Part shown: positions 1-6,035 of the stretch, piece by piece
Numbering within the stretch: the stretch's first letter is position 1
How the letters are laid out: the number at the start of each line of letters is the position of its first letter
Translations under genes and position numbers: made by a program
Notes under the pieces: model-generated
The model's database searches: none
Told to the model about the DNA's origin: nothing
What the model saw: the letters and a program-made list of their open reading frames with translations, nothing else
Assembly (NCBI GenBank): GCA_964412395.1
Contig: CAYPOY010000257.1
Location: 1 to 7,581 of the forward strand
From: CAYPOY01 sp964412395
Lineage (GTDB): Bacteria; Chloroflexota; Anaerolineae; B4-G1
Length of the DNA stretch: 7,581 nucleotides
Direction of reading: 5' to 3'

Positions 1-2557
1 CGTCGGCGGAGATGCGCACCGTGTAACTGCCATTCATCAGCCACCAGGGGCCGTAGGAGCCGGAGGTGTTGGTGGTGCCGGAGATGATGCTGGTCGTGCC
101 AGAGATGACGTCCACGAGGGTGTCCTCCAGCGGGCCGCCGGGCCGGTCGCTCGTCACCGTGCCACGCAATTGGCCCATGTTGGGATTGGGCAGCACGGTC
201 ATGGTCACCGGTACGTCCACTCTGGGGTTGGAGAGGTCGTTGCTGGAGATGCGCAGACCGGCCTGGTGGACGCCCGGCTCGTCAACCTGCGAGGCATCGA
301 AGGTGATGGCGACGGGCACCACACCGGAGATCGGCACTGTGCCGGTGATAGGATCTTCGGAAAGCCAGGGGACATCACCACCGGCGAATTCCAGATGCAT
401 GTAGTAAGGCGAGAAACCACTGTAGCTGTTCGTAAAGCTGTTCCCCGGCGGATACCCGGCCAGGCTACCGGCTACCCCTGTTTCCAGAGTGCCCAGGCAG
501 GAGGCAGGCATCGGTACACTCTCAGTGCCACATCCATAGGTAGCGCTGCTGTTCCAGCTTGCGCCGACGTAGTAGTATTTGCCCGTTTCCAATGAGACGT
601 CTATGGGACCAGAACTATACCAGTCTTCGCCGCTGCCCGTGCTGGCGATGAAAGTCTCGTGAATCTTGGTGTAGGAGCCAAGCAGTGCGTCAGATTCGTA
701 AACAAAGAAGTACATATCTGTGGTAGCAGCAAAGTCCAGATATATTCTGATCTCGGAGAGGGTAGTGGGAGTGATGACGTGGAAGATGTCGCCCCGGTCA
801 CGGGCACTGCCGCTCCACGTGCTCCCGCTCCAGCTCCCATAAGTTTCGGAACAGCCGGTGCCAACAGATGAGACTTCGCATATCTCAAACTCCAGCGCTG
901 CCGAGCCAGTGTTGGAGATGTTCAGCGTGCGGATGACTGTCTCTCCCCAGTTGAGCGTCTCATCATAAGAGGTGGGCGTCACCTCAATCCGGGGCTCACC
1001 CTCCAAGGTAGAGGTGCGCACACGGATGGCTATATCGTCCGATTGGTTCGCCCCCAGGTCATACCAGGATCCATTGCTACCGTCGCTACTAATGTACGTG
1101 CGCCCGGTCTCGTGCGGTCCCTGGTCATCGGCCACGATGGGATATATGTCGCTGGAGTTCGTGAACTGAACTACCGCAATCACGTCATCCCCGCTGGTCA
1201 ACGGCACAGGCGAACTCAGCTCCACCGAGTGGTAACCTGCCTCATCGAAGCTATTGTCCAGCTCCTGCGCTAACAAGGTGCTGGGCATCGTCCCGTCGAA
1301 ATCATCGTAGAGGTACACGTCCACGTCGGTTGTTTCGTCACTGGTCCAGAACTCCACCCGCGTTCCGTTCGTGTCAACGGTGGGGGTGAACACCGCCAGG
1401 CCCCAGGCGGTCGTGGTCCCGTATCCCCAACTGGTTGTCCAGCCACCTTCGTCGTAGTACATCACATCGCCGTTGTTATCATAGTTCTGCCAGTCGTATG
1501 CGAATGATGAGTACTTACCGATGCTGGCCGATCCGTAGGCGATGGTGAAGTAACCGCCCTCGGTACCGTAACCACAGGTGCCTCCCCAATCGGTGCCCCA
1601 ACTGTTTTTCACGATCCAGCCGCCTGTGCCTCCGGCGTGGGTGAGGTCGTCATCCCAGCCGACGATCAGCACGGCGTGGTCCGGCGTCTCCGTTCCTGTG
1701 TAGTAGAGCGTATAAGAACCATCGTAGCTGCTGAATCCGGAGAAGGATGCATACATTGAGGTGTAGACCGGGCCATGCGTCTCAATGTAGGTCTTGAGCG
1801 CGTCTGTGTCAGGCACCGCATCCCCCGATATGATCCGCCAATCCAGTAGCGTCTTTTGATACGGGCATGTGGATTTACAGGCGACGTTGCTGGGTACGTA
1901 TGGGTCACACGTTTCCAACACCGTACCTTTCTTGGAGAACAGGCTGGCCATTTGCCAGTAGTTTCCGCCGGCGCAACTGGTATCGTACCAGTTACATTCC
2001 TTCGCGTTGTTCTCCGAAAAGTCCCACGTGCCAGCATCGTCAATGAGCATTTTTGACTCGATATTCGCGATGGAGGCAAAAGCGTAACACGAACCACAGG
2101 TGCTCTGATCCTTCACCGGAGTCACCTTCCCTTGTGCACGCCAATCCCAACTGCTGGGCTGATCCACGGGCGCTCCCTGGACCCTATGCCCGGTCAGGTG
2201 AGACAGGTCCATCGGCGGTGGCACGAAGCCCGTGCCAGGGGGGAGTTCACTCTGCACCTCCGGCCGTCGTGGTGCCTCCTGTGGCCGCGGCTGCTGGGGA
2301 GGGGGGGAGGACGGTGTGTCGGGCAAAGGACGCGTGGTCCCCAACAGATCGTATGACTCTGGCACAGACGCTGTGCGGATGTTCTCCTCATCCGTCCAGT
2401 CGTCGTTTATCCAGTTGGCCTGAGGCGCGTCGGAATTGTAGCGCAAGGCGATAGGGTTATCCGCCGCCGCTGCAACGCCCGGCGAGAGAAGGGTTGACGG
2501 AAGGACGATGGAGCAGAGCAGCAGAAGACGCAAGGCTGAATGGTAGGTTAACTTCAT
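1..2557 (-). CDS. Secreted papain-family (C1A) cysteine protease with lectin-like and Ig/BACON-like domains; C-terminus cut by window edge
   Basis: An exported cysteine endopeptidase, probably acting at the cell surface or outside the cell. My translation from the ATG at 2557 is open for 852 codons to base 1, with no stop. Residues 1-32 form a signal peptide (basic start, Leu-rich core, Ala-rich end near AAAA-DN). Residues 81-118 are a Pro-rich linker, and I see no I29-type inhibitor propeptide. The peptidase domain spans about 133-345: oxyanion Gln151 and nucleophile Cys157 in VKDQSTCGSCYAFA, His294 in DHAVLIVGW, Asn318 in WIVKNSWG. About 345-515 resembles the lectin-like domain that follows the protease in Clostridioides difficile Cwp84. 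About 520-790 is an Ig/BACON-like beta-sandwich interrupted by another beta-rich segment (about 570-705). Residues 794-852 begin a CarboxypepD-regulatory-like domain (GQLRGTVTSD). Tyr replaces the usual Trp after the catalytic Cys, as in cathepsin C. Protease assignment is firm; substrate and anchoring are unknown. Confidence 0.93.
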   Translation of the reverse strand, partial: MKLTYHSALRLLLLCSIVLPSTLLSPGVAAAADNPIALRYNSDAPQANWINDDWTDEENIRTASVPESYDLLGTTRPLPDTPSSPPPQQPRPQEAPRRPEVQSELPPGTGFVPPPMDLSHLTGHRVQGAPVDQPSSWDWRAQGKVTPVKDQSTCGSCYAFASIANIESKMLIDDAGTWDFSENNAKECNWYDTSCAGGNYWQMASLFSKKGTVLETCDPYVPSNVACKSTCPYQKTLLDWRIISGDAVPDTDALKTYIETHGPVYTSMYASFSGFSSYDGSYTLYYTGTETPDHAVLIVGWDDDLTHAGGTGGWIVKNSWGTDWGGTCGYGTEGGYFTIAYGSASIGKYSSFAYDWQNYDNNGDVMYYDEGGWTTSWGYGTTTAWGLAVFTPTVDTNGTRVEFWTSDETTDVDVYLYDDFDGTMPSTLLAQELDNSFDEAGYHSVELSSPVPLTSGDDVIAVVQFTNSSDIYPIVADDQGPHETGRTYISSDGSNGSWYDLGANQSDDIAIRVRTSTLEGEPRIEVTPTSYDETLNWGETVIRTLNISNTGSAALEFEICEVSSVGTGCSETYGSWSGSTWSGSARDRGDIFHVITPTTLSEIRIYLDFAATTDMYFFVYESDALLGSYTKIHETFIASTGSGEDWYSSGPIDVSLETGKYYYVGASWNSSATYGCGTESVPMPASCLGTLETGVAGSLAGYPPGNSFTNSYSGFSPYYMHLEFAGGDVPWLSEDPITGTVPISGVVPVAITFDASQVDEPGVHQAGLRISSNDLSNPRVDVPVTMTVLPNPNMGQLRGTVTSDRPGGPLEDTLVDVISGTTSIISGTTNTSGSYGPWWLMNGSYTVRISAD

Positions 2558-2718
2558 GGCGGTCTCTCCTTTTAGTAAAACGGCTCACAAAATCGTAGCT
2601 TGCCCGCGGCCGACCCGGTCCTACAGGACAAGGAGGGACTACAGACAATTACCCTCTGCAATCCCTCAGGCTTGGATCCGACGTATGGGTGCTCCTTTGG
2701 CTTTTGACTAAACCCATG
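2558..2718 (-). promoter_or_regulatory. Long, potentially structured 5' leader of the protease mRNA
   Basis: If transcription starts about 7 nt after the -10 element at 2725-2730, the leader is about 160 nt. Three inverted repeats are visible. ATGGGT/ACCCAT at 2685-2690 and 2712-2717 lies at the very 5' end. A 12-bp stem joins 2656-2667 with 2633-2644 (two G-U pairs in RNA, 11-nt loop). GTCC-TACA-GGAC lies at 2618-2629. A CUCCUU in the leader RNA (2635-2630) overlaps the 3' arm of the 12-bp stem and is complementary to the Shine-Dalgarno AAGGAG (2571-2566). I do not recognise a known riboswitch: the conserved c-di-GMP-I, TPP, SAM, glycine and fluoride motifs are not visible. Regulation through alternative pairing is inference only. 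Confidence 0.4.
2565..2573 (-). promoter_or_regulatory. Strong ribosome binding site of the protease gene
   Basis: On the minus strand AAAGGAGAG lies 7 nt before the ATG at 2557 (AGGAG to ATG is 8 nt). This, with the signal peptide that follows directly, fixes the start codon. Confidence 0.85.
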
Positions 2719-2724
2719 CCCAAT

Positions 2725-2733
2725 ATTATACCA
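2725..2733 (-). promoter_or_regulatory. Extended -10 promoter for the protease gene (TGGTATAAT)
   Basis: The minus strand reads TGG-TATAAT: a perfect sigma70/SigA -10 hexamer preceded by the extended -10 TGn. No good -35 hexamer lies 16-19 nt upstream, as is usual for extended -10 promoters. It sits in the only sizeable spacer of the window, after the lipA stop and before the protease start, so the protease is probably its own transcription unit. The rest of the spacer (2734-2804) is AT-rich. I see no clear intrinsic terminator for lipA there: no GC-rich hairpin followed by a T run. Confidence 0.7.
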
Positions 2734-2804
2734 TAGCAACCGTATTTTCTGGTGATAAAAGAACTAAAAATTTCCTGGACTGGCGAGGTAAAGTTGCGCT
2801 TTCT

Positions 2805-3731
2805 TCAGGTCCGATGCAGCGCCGATAATGCCCGTGCCTGTGCCTCGGCGTTATAAGAGCTGCGCACCAGCGGGCCGCTTTCTACCCAGCGGAACCCCAT
2901 CGCGTCCCCCCGCTCCTGAAACATCTCGAATTCCTCCGGTGTGTAGTAACGGGCAATGGGGATGTGCTGCCTGGTGGGTTGGAGGTACTGCCCGATGGTG
3001 AGAATGTCCACGTCCAGTTCGCGCAGGTCGTGCATCACGTCCAGCACCTCGTCCACCGTCTCCCCCAGGCCGACCATCAGGCCACTCTTGGTGATTGCCT
3101 CTGGCCACAGTACCTTGGCGTTGCGCAATACGGCCAGCGACCACTCGTAGCGGCACTGGGGCTGCGCTGCGCGGAAGAGGCGTGGCACCGTCTCGACGTT
3201 GTGGTTGAGGATGTCGGGCCGCTCGTCCATCACCGTCTTGAGCGGCTCAATGTGTCCTCGGAAGTCGGGGATCAGCACCTCCACCGTGCAGCCGGACTGG
3301 AGGAGCCTGCCCTGAGCTTGTCGAAGGGCGCGGATGCGGCGGATGACGGCGGCGAATACCGAAGCGCCGCCATCGGGCAGGTCGTCCCGGTCCACCGAGG
3401 TGATGACGGCGTGCTTGAGCCCCATCGCATGCACCGCCTGGGCCACGTGCTCCGGCTCGTCGGGGTCGAGCCGGGCCGGGCGGCCTGTCTTGACATTGCA
3501 AAAGCGGCAGTTGCGGGTACAGGTATCGCCGAGGATGAGGAAGGTGGCGGTGCGGTGGCCCCAGCACTCGCTGATGTTGGGACAGTGGGCCTCCTCGCAG
3601 ACGGTGTGCAACGCCTTGGCCCGCATCAGCCGCTTGAGCCAATGGTACGTCTCGCCCGCCGGAGCGCGCACCCGCAGCCACGGGGGGCGGCGTTGGGGAC
3701 GCTCGGATGTCCGTTGCTGTGTCTTGTCCAT
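2805..3731 (-). CDS. lipA: Lipoyl synthase (radical SAM)
   Basis: LipA inserts two sulfur atoms at C6 and C8 of protein-bound octanoyl groups to make the lipoyl cofactor of 2-oxoacid dehydrogenase E2 subunits and glycine cleavage H protein; it is cytosolic. The 308-residue protein has all family hallmarks. The auxiliary [4Fe-4S] cluster Cys are C45, C50 and C56 in VCEEAHCPNISEC. The radical SAM CX3CX2C motif is C71, C75, C78 in CTRNCRFC. The C-terminal RSSY motif (290-293) supplies the serine ligand of the auxiliary cluster. Length is typical. The ATG at 3731 comes 3 nt after the upstream stop, with GAGGA 8 nt before it inside the end of that gene, which suggests translational coupling. Odd feature: RALRQAQGRLLQSGCTVEVL around residues 135-154 is about 8 residues longer than in E. 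coli LipA, and the extra part is encoded by an interspersed repeat (3306-3328). No octanoyltransferase (lipB) is visible nearby. Confidence 0.97.
   Translation of the reverse strand: MDKTQQRTSERPQRRPPWLRVRAPAGETYHWLKRLMRAKALHTVCEEAHCPNISECWGHRTATFLILGDTCTRNCRFCNVKTGRPARLDPDEPEHVAQAVHAMGLKHAVITSVDRDDLPDGGASVFAAVIRRIRALRQAQGRLLQSGCTVEVLIPDFRGHIEPLKTVMDERPDILNHNVETVPRLFRAAQPQCRYEWSLAVLRNAKVLWPEAITKSGLMVGLGETVDEVLDVMHDLRELDVDILTIGQYLQPTRQHIPIARYYTPEEFEMFQERGDAMGFRWVESGPLVRSSYNAEAQARALSALHRT
3306..3328. repeat. Short interspersed repeat inside lipA (core CCCTGAGCTTGTCGAAGGG)
   Basis: The plus strand carries CCTG followed by the rest of the core CCCTGAGCTTGTCGAAGGG (core 3310-3328), with CCCT/AGGG arms. 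From general knowledge, this sequence recurs many times in some bacterial genomes, including Chloroflexota. It is recognisable by its six-frame translations such as LSLSKG, FDKLRAG and RQAQGR, all of which appear here. Only one copy lies in this window, so its repeat status rests on recognition. In the lipA frame it encodes RQAQGR and keeps the frame open. Confidence 0.75.
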
Positions 3732-3734
3732 AAT

Positions 3735-4532
3735 TCAGATCCTCGTCCAGTGAATTTGACGTCGCTCAAATGTTGCCAGTCGCGTGAACCCCGCTGCCCG
3801 CGCCATCTCCAGCGCCACGTCGAGGCACGACCCGACGGCATCAGGGGTATGGGCGTCGGAGCCGAGGGTGAGAATCTCACCGCCCAGTTCACGGTACCAC
3901 TGCAACACCTCCAGCGACGGGCAGGGCTCAGATTGTCCCCTGCGCAGCGGCGAGGTGTTGATCTCGATTCCCTTGCCGCGCTCGACGAGGGAGCGTAGCG
4001 CGGTTCGGATCATCTCCGCGTATGGTTCCGGACCGTCGTAGGCTTTGCCAAACTTGCGTGCATCGCGCTTGACCAGGTCCAGGTGCCCCAGCACGTCAAA
4101 ATTCCCTTCTGCAGCCAGGCGGACCACCTGCCGGAAGTAAGCCTCGTAAGCCTGGCGCAATGGCTGCTCAAAGAATGGCTTTTTCCAGGCGGCCTGCATC
4201 CCATCGGCGTAGTGGGCCGAGCCCAGGACGAAGTCGAAATCGCCCACAGCCAGCACTGCCGCCGTCTCGCAGGCGAAGAGGTGCGGCTCGCCCACCTCTA
4301 CCCCGGCGCGGATGGTCAGCCTGCCGCCGTAGATGGCCCGGCAACGCTCGATTTCGGCCAGGTACGCGGCAGGACGGAAGTAGCCACGCGAGTCATCGGG
4401 GCCAAAGTCGAGATGGTCGGTGAAGGCGATCTCGCTCAGCCCGCGGGCGATGGCTGCCTCGCAGGCCGCCGCCATTTTAGTCTTGCTATCACATGAGAAG
4501 CAGGTGTGGGTGTGATAATCTTGTAGGATCAT
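3735..4532 (-). CDS. hisJ: PHP-domain histidinol-phosphatase (HisJ/HisK type)
   Basis: Probably hydrolyses L-histidinol phosphate to histidinol, the penultimate stage of histidine synthesis, in the cytosol. The 265-residue length fits the B. subtilis HisJ type. The PHP metal-binding residues are present in order: H7 and H9 (DYHTHTCFS), H40 (TDH), E79 (GVEVGE), H107 (GSAHY), H150 (LGHLDLVKR), D226 and H228 (GSDAH). EINTSPLR near 190-197 is typical of the phosphatase branch. The start ATG overlaps the lpdA stop as ATGA (4529-4532), and only 3 nt separate its stop from lipA, so it is the middle gene of a coupled trio. No other his gene is visible, so a different phosphoester substrate remains possible. 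PHP fold and metal site are firm; substrate is moderately sure. Confidence 0.85.
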   Translation of the reverse strand: MILQDYHTHTCFSCDSKTKMAAACEAAIARGLSEIAFTDHLDFGPDDSRGYFRPAAYLAEIERCRAIYGGRLTIRAGVEVGEPHLFACETAAVLAVGDFDFVLGSAHYADGMQAAWKKPFFEQPLRQAYEAYFRQVVRLAAEGNFDVLGHLDLVKRDARKFGKAYDGPEPYAEMIRTALRSLVERGKGIEINTSPLRRGQSEPCPSLEVLQWYRELGGEILTLGSDAHTPDAVGSCLDVALEMARAAGFTRLATFERRQIHWTRI

Positions 4533-5929
4533 TTGTGTATCGCTTTCCCAAACACCCCGTGTGCGGCCTCCATCAGCACCTCACTCAGGGTAGGGTGGGC
4601 GTGGACCGTGCACGCGATCTCCTCCGGCGTCAGTTCCCAGTTATGAGCCAGCACCAGTTCGGGTAGCAACTCCGTCACTTCCGGGCCGACCAGGTGAGCA
4701 CCCAGAATCTCGCCGGTGGTTGCATCGGCCACGATCTTGACGAAGCCGTCGCGATCGCCCAGCCCTAGCGCCTTGCCGTTGGGGCGGAAGGGGAATTCCC
4801 CTTCCTTGACCTCGTACCCCCGCTCGACCGCCTGCGGTTTGGTGAGGCCGAAACTGGCCACTTGCGGCTGGCAATAAGTGCAACGTGGCATTGCCTCGTA
4901 GTCTAGCGCTATTTTCCGGGTCTCTGCCCCGGCGATGGTCTCCGCTGCGACGATGCCCTGGGCCGAGGCGACGTGAGCCAGCGGCAACTTCCCGGTCACG
5001 TCACCGATGGCGTAGACACCATGCACGTTGGTGCGCAGGTAACCGTCTACGACGATGGTTCCCCGCTCCACTCGCACGCCGATTTCCTCCAGGCCCAGAT
5101 TCTCGCTGTAGGGCCGCACGCCGATGGCGATGAGCGTCCGTTCGGCTTCTAGCACCTGCTCGCCCTTCTCGCCCGCCACGTTCACCCGCACGCTGTCGGC
5201 GGTCGTCTCCACGCCCTGCACGCGCGTGGAGGTTAACAACCGTACCTTGCGTCGCTTGAAGGCACGCTCCACCTCCGCGCTGACTTTCTCGTCCTCCAGC
5301 GGCAGCACGTGGGGGAGCATCTCGACGACGGTGACCTCAGCACCGTAGGTGCGCCATAAGTGGGCGAACTCCATCCCAATCGGCCCGGCCCCGACGATGA
5401 TTGCCGAGGCGGGTAACTCGCGTAGCAAGATGGCCTCCCGGTAGGTCAACACCCGCTCACCATCGGGAGTGATGCCAGGGATGGTGCGCGCCTGTCCTCC
5501 CGTGGCGATGATGATGTTGCGCGTTTCCAATGTGCGTGTGCCGCCCATGTTCAACGCTACCTTGACCTCGTTGGGCGAGCGGAGTGTGCCTGTGCCCTCA
5601 ATCACCTCGATGCCGTTCTTGCGCATCAGCGAGGCCACCCCTTTGGTCAGTCGCCTGGCTATCTGGCGGCTGCGGTCCACTGCCGCGCCGAAGTCCACTT
5701 CAAGCCCCGTTATGCTGAAGCCGAACTCTTTGCCCCGTCCCAGCAGGGAGATGACCTCGGCGTTGCGCAGGAGCGCCTTCGTCGGAATGCACCCATAGTT
5801 AATGCACACTCCCCCCAGGTGCTCCTTCTCGACCAGGGCGACCTTCAGCCCCAATTGGGCGGCGCGGATAGCGGCCACGTAGCCGCCCGGCCCCGCACCG
5901 ATGATGGTGACATCGTAAGTTTGCTCCAT
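4529..5929 (-). CDS. lpdA: Dihydrolipoyl dehydrogenase (E3)
   Basis: An FAD enzyme that reoxidises dihydrolipoyl groups with NAD+; it is the E3 component of pyruvate, 2-oxoglutarate and branched-chain dehydrogenase complexes and of glycine cleavage. At 466 residues it has the family's usual size. Domains in order: FAD-binding GAGPGG at 11-16; redox-active disulfide C42-C47 in GGVCINYGCIPTKALL; NAD-binding GAGPIG at 179-184; second FAD motif GVYAIGDV near 305-312; dimerisation domain ending in HPTLSE, with the catalytic dyad H445 and E450. The active-site segment has INYGC where many family members have LNVGC, a mild variation. It is the first gene of the lpdA-hisJ-lipA trio, with a strong ribosome binding site and a candidate promoter in the spacer upstream. 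Pairing with lipA links synthesis and redox recycling of lipoate; the E1/E2 partner genes are not in view. Confidence 0.96.
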   Translation of the reverse strand: MEQTYDVTIIGAGPGGYVAAIRAAQLGLKVALVEKEHLGGVCINYGCIPTKALLRNAEVISLLGRGKEFGFSITGLEVDFGAAVDRSRQIARRLTKGVASLMRKNGIEVIEGTGTLRSPNEVKVALNMGGTRTLETRNIIIATGGQARTIPGITPDGERVLTYREAILLRELPASAIIVGAGPIGMEFAHLWRTYGAEVTVVEMLPHVLPLEDEKVSAEVERAFKRRKVRLLTSTRVQGVETTADSVRVNVAGEKGEQVLEAERTLIAIGVRPYSENLGLEEIGVRVERGTIVVDGYLRTNVHGVYAIGDVTGKLPLAHVASAQGIVAAETIAGAETRKIALDYEAMPRCTYCQPQVASFGLTKPQAVERGYEVKEGEFPFRPNGKALGLGDRDGFVKIVADATTGEILGAHLVGPEVTELLPELVLAHNWELTPEEIACTVHAHPTLSEVLMEAAHGVFGKAIHK

Positions 5930-5934
5930 TGTGT

Positions 5935-5943
5935 CCTTCCTCC
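5935..5943 (-). promoter_or_regulatory. Strong ribosome binding site of lpdA
   Basis: The minus strand reads GGAGGAAGG, ending 5 nt before the ATG at 5929; GGAGG itself is 9 nt from the ATG. It supports this start over internal ones. Confidence 0.85.
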
Positions 5944-5960
5944 GGTCAAGGCGTTATGCC

Positions 5961-5988
5961 GAACGTAAAACGTGAAACGTGAAACGTG
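5961..5988. repeat. AAACGTG heptamer tandem array in the lpdA leader
   Basis: Three exact plus-strand AAACGTG units (5968-5974, 5975-5981, 5982-5988) follow one diverged unit GAACGTA (5961-5967), making 28 bases with exact 7-nt period. It lies wholly in the spacer between the glycosyltransferase stop and lpdA, just downstream of the candidate promoter, so it would fall near the very start of the lpdA transcript. Confidence 0.85.
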
Positions 5989-5996
5989 ACCAGGTG

Positions 5997-6025
5997 AGTG
6001 TACCACGAGGGTGGAAACAGAGCAA
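5997..6025 (-). promoter_or_regulatory. Candidate promoter for the lpdA-hisJ-lipA operon
   Basis: The minus strand has TTGCTC (6025-6020), a 17-nt spacer, then TACACT (6002-5997) with an extended -10 TGG directly before it (6005-6003). Matches to consensus are 3 of 6 and 4 of 6, so the support is moderate; the spacing and TGn motif strengthen it. The predicted start near 5990 would leave a leader of about 60 nt. No terminator for the upstream glycosyltransferase is evident, so read-through is also possible. Confidence 0.45.
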
Positions 6026-6035
6026 GTGTGAACGG

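Noticed and set aside
66..595. Two overlapping plus-strand frames near the left edge
   Set aside because: Both are shadows of the protease gene, which is continuous on the minus strand through this region.
2194..2391. Frameshift in the N-terminal part of the protease, suggested by a minus-strand frame over the Pro-rich linker
   Set aside because: Codon-by-codon reading from 2557 is open in one frame from the signal peptide through the catalytic Cys to base 1; the other frame is a shadow.
2558..2718. c-di-GMP-I or another known riboswitch in the protease leader
   Set aside because: The AAAAGCC segment near the 5' end faintly recalled the c-di-GMP-I motif, but the other conserved blocks and the tetraloop are missing, and no other class fits.
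2734..2804. Intrinsic terminator after lipA
   Set aside because: There is a short T-rich stretch in the transcript but no GC-rich hairpin before it.
2964..3998. Plus-strand open frame of 344 codons
   Set aside because: It lies wholly antisense to lipA and hisJ, whose frames carry full sets of catalytic motifs. The translation has no recognisable motif and comes from the high GC content of the third codon positions.
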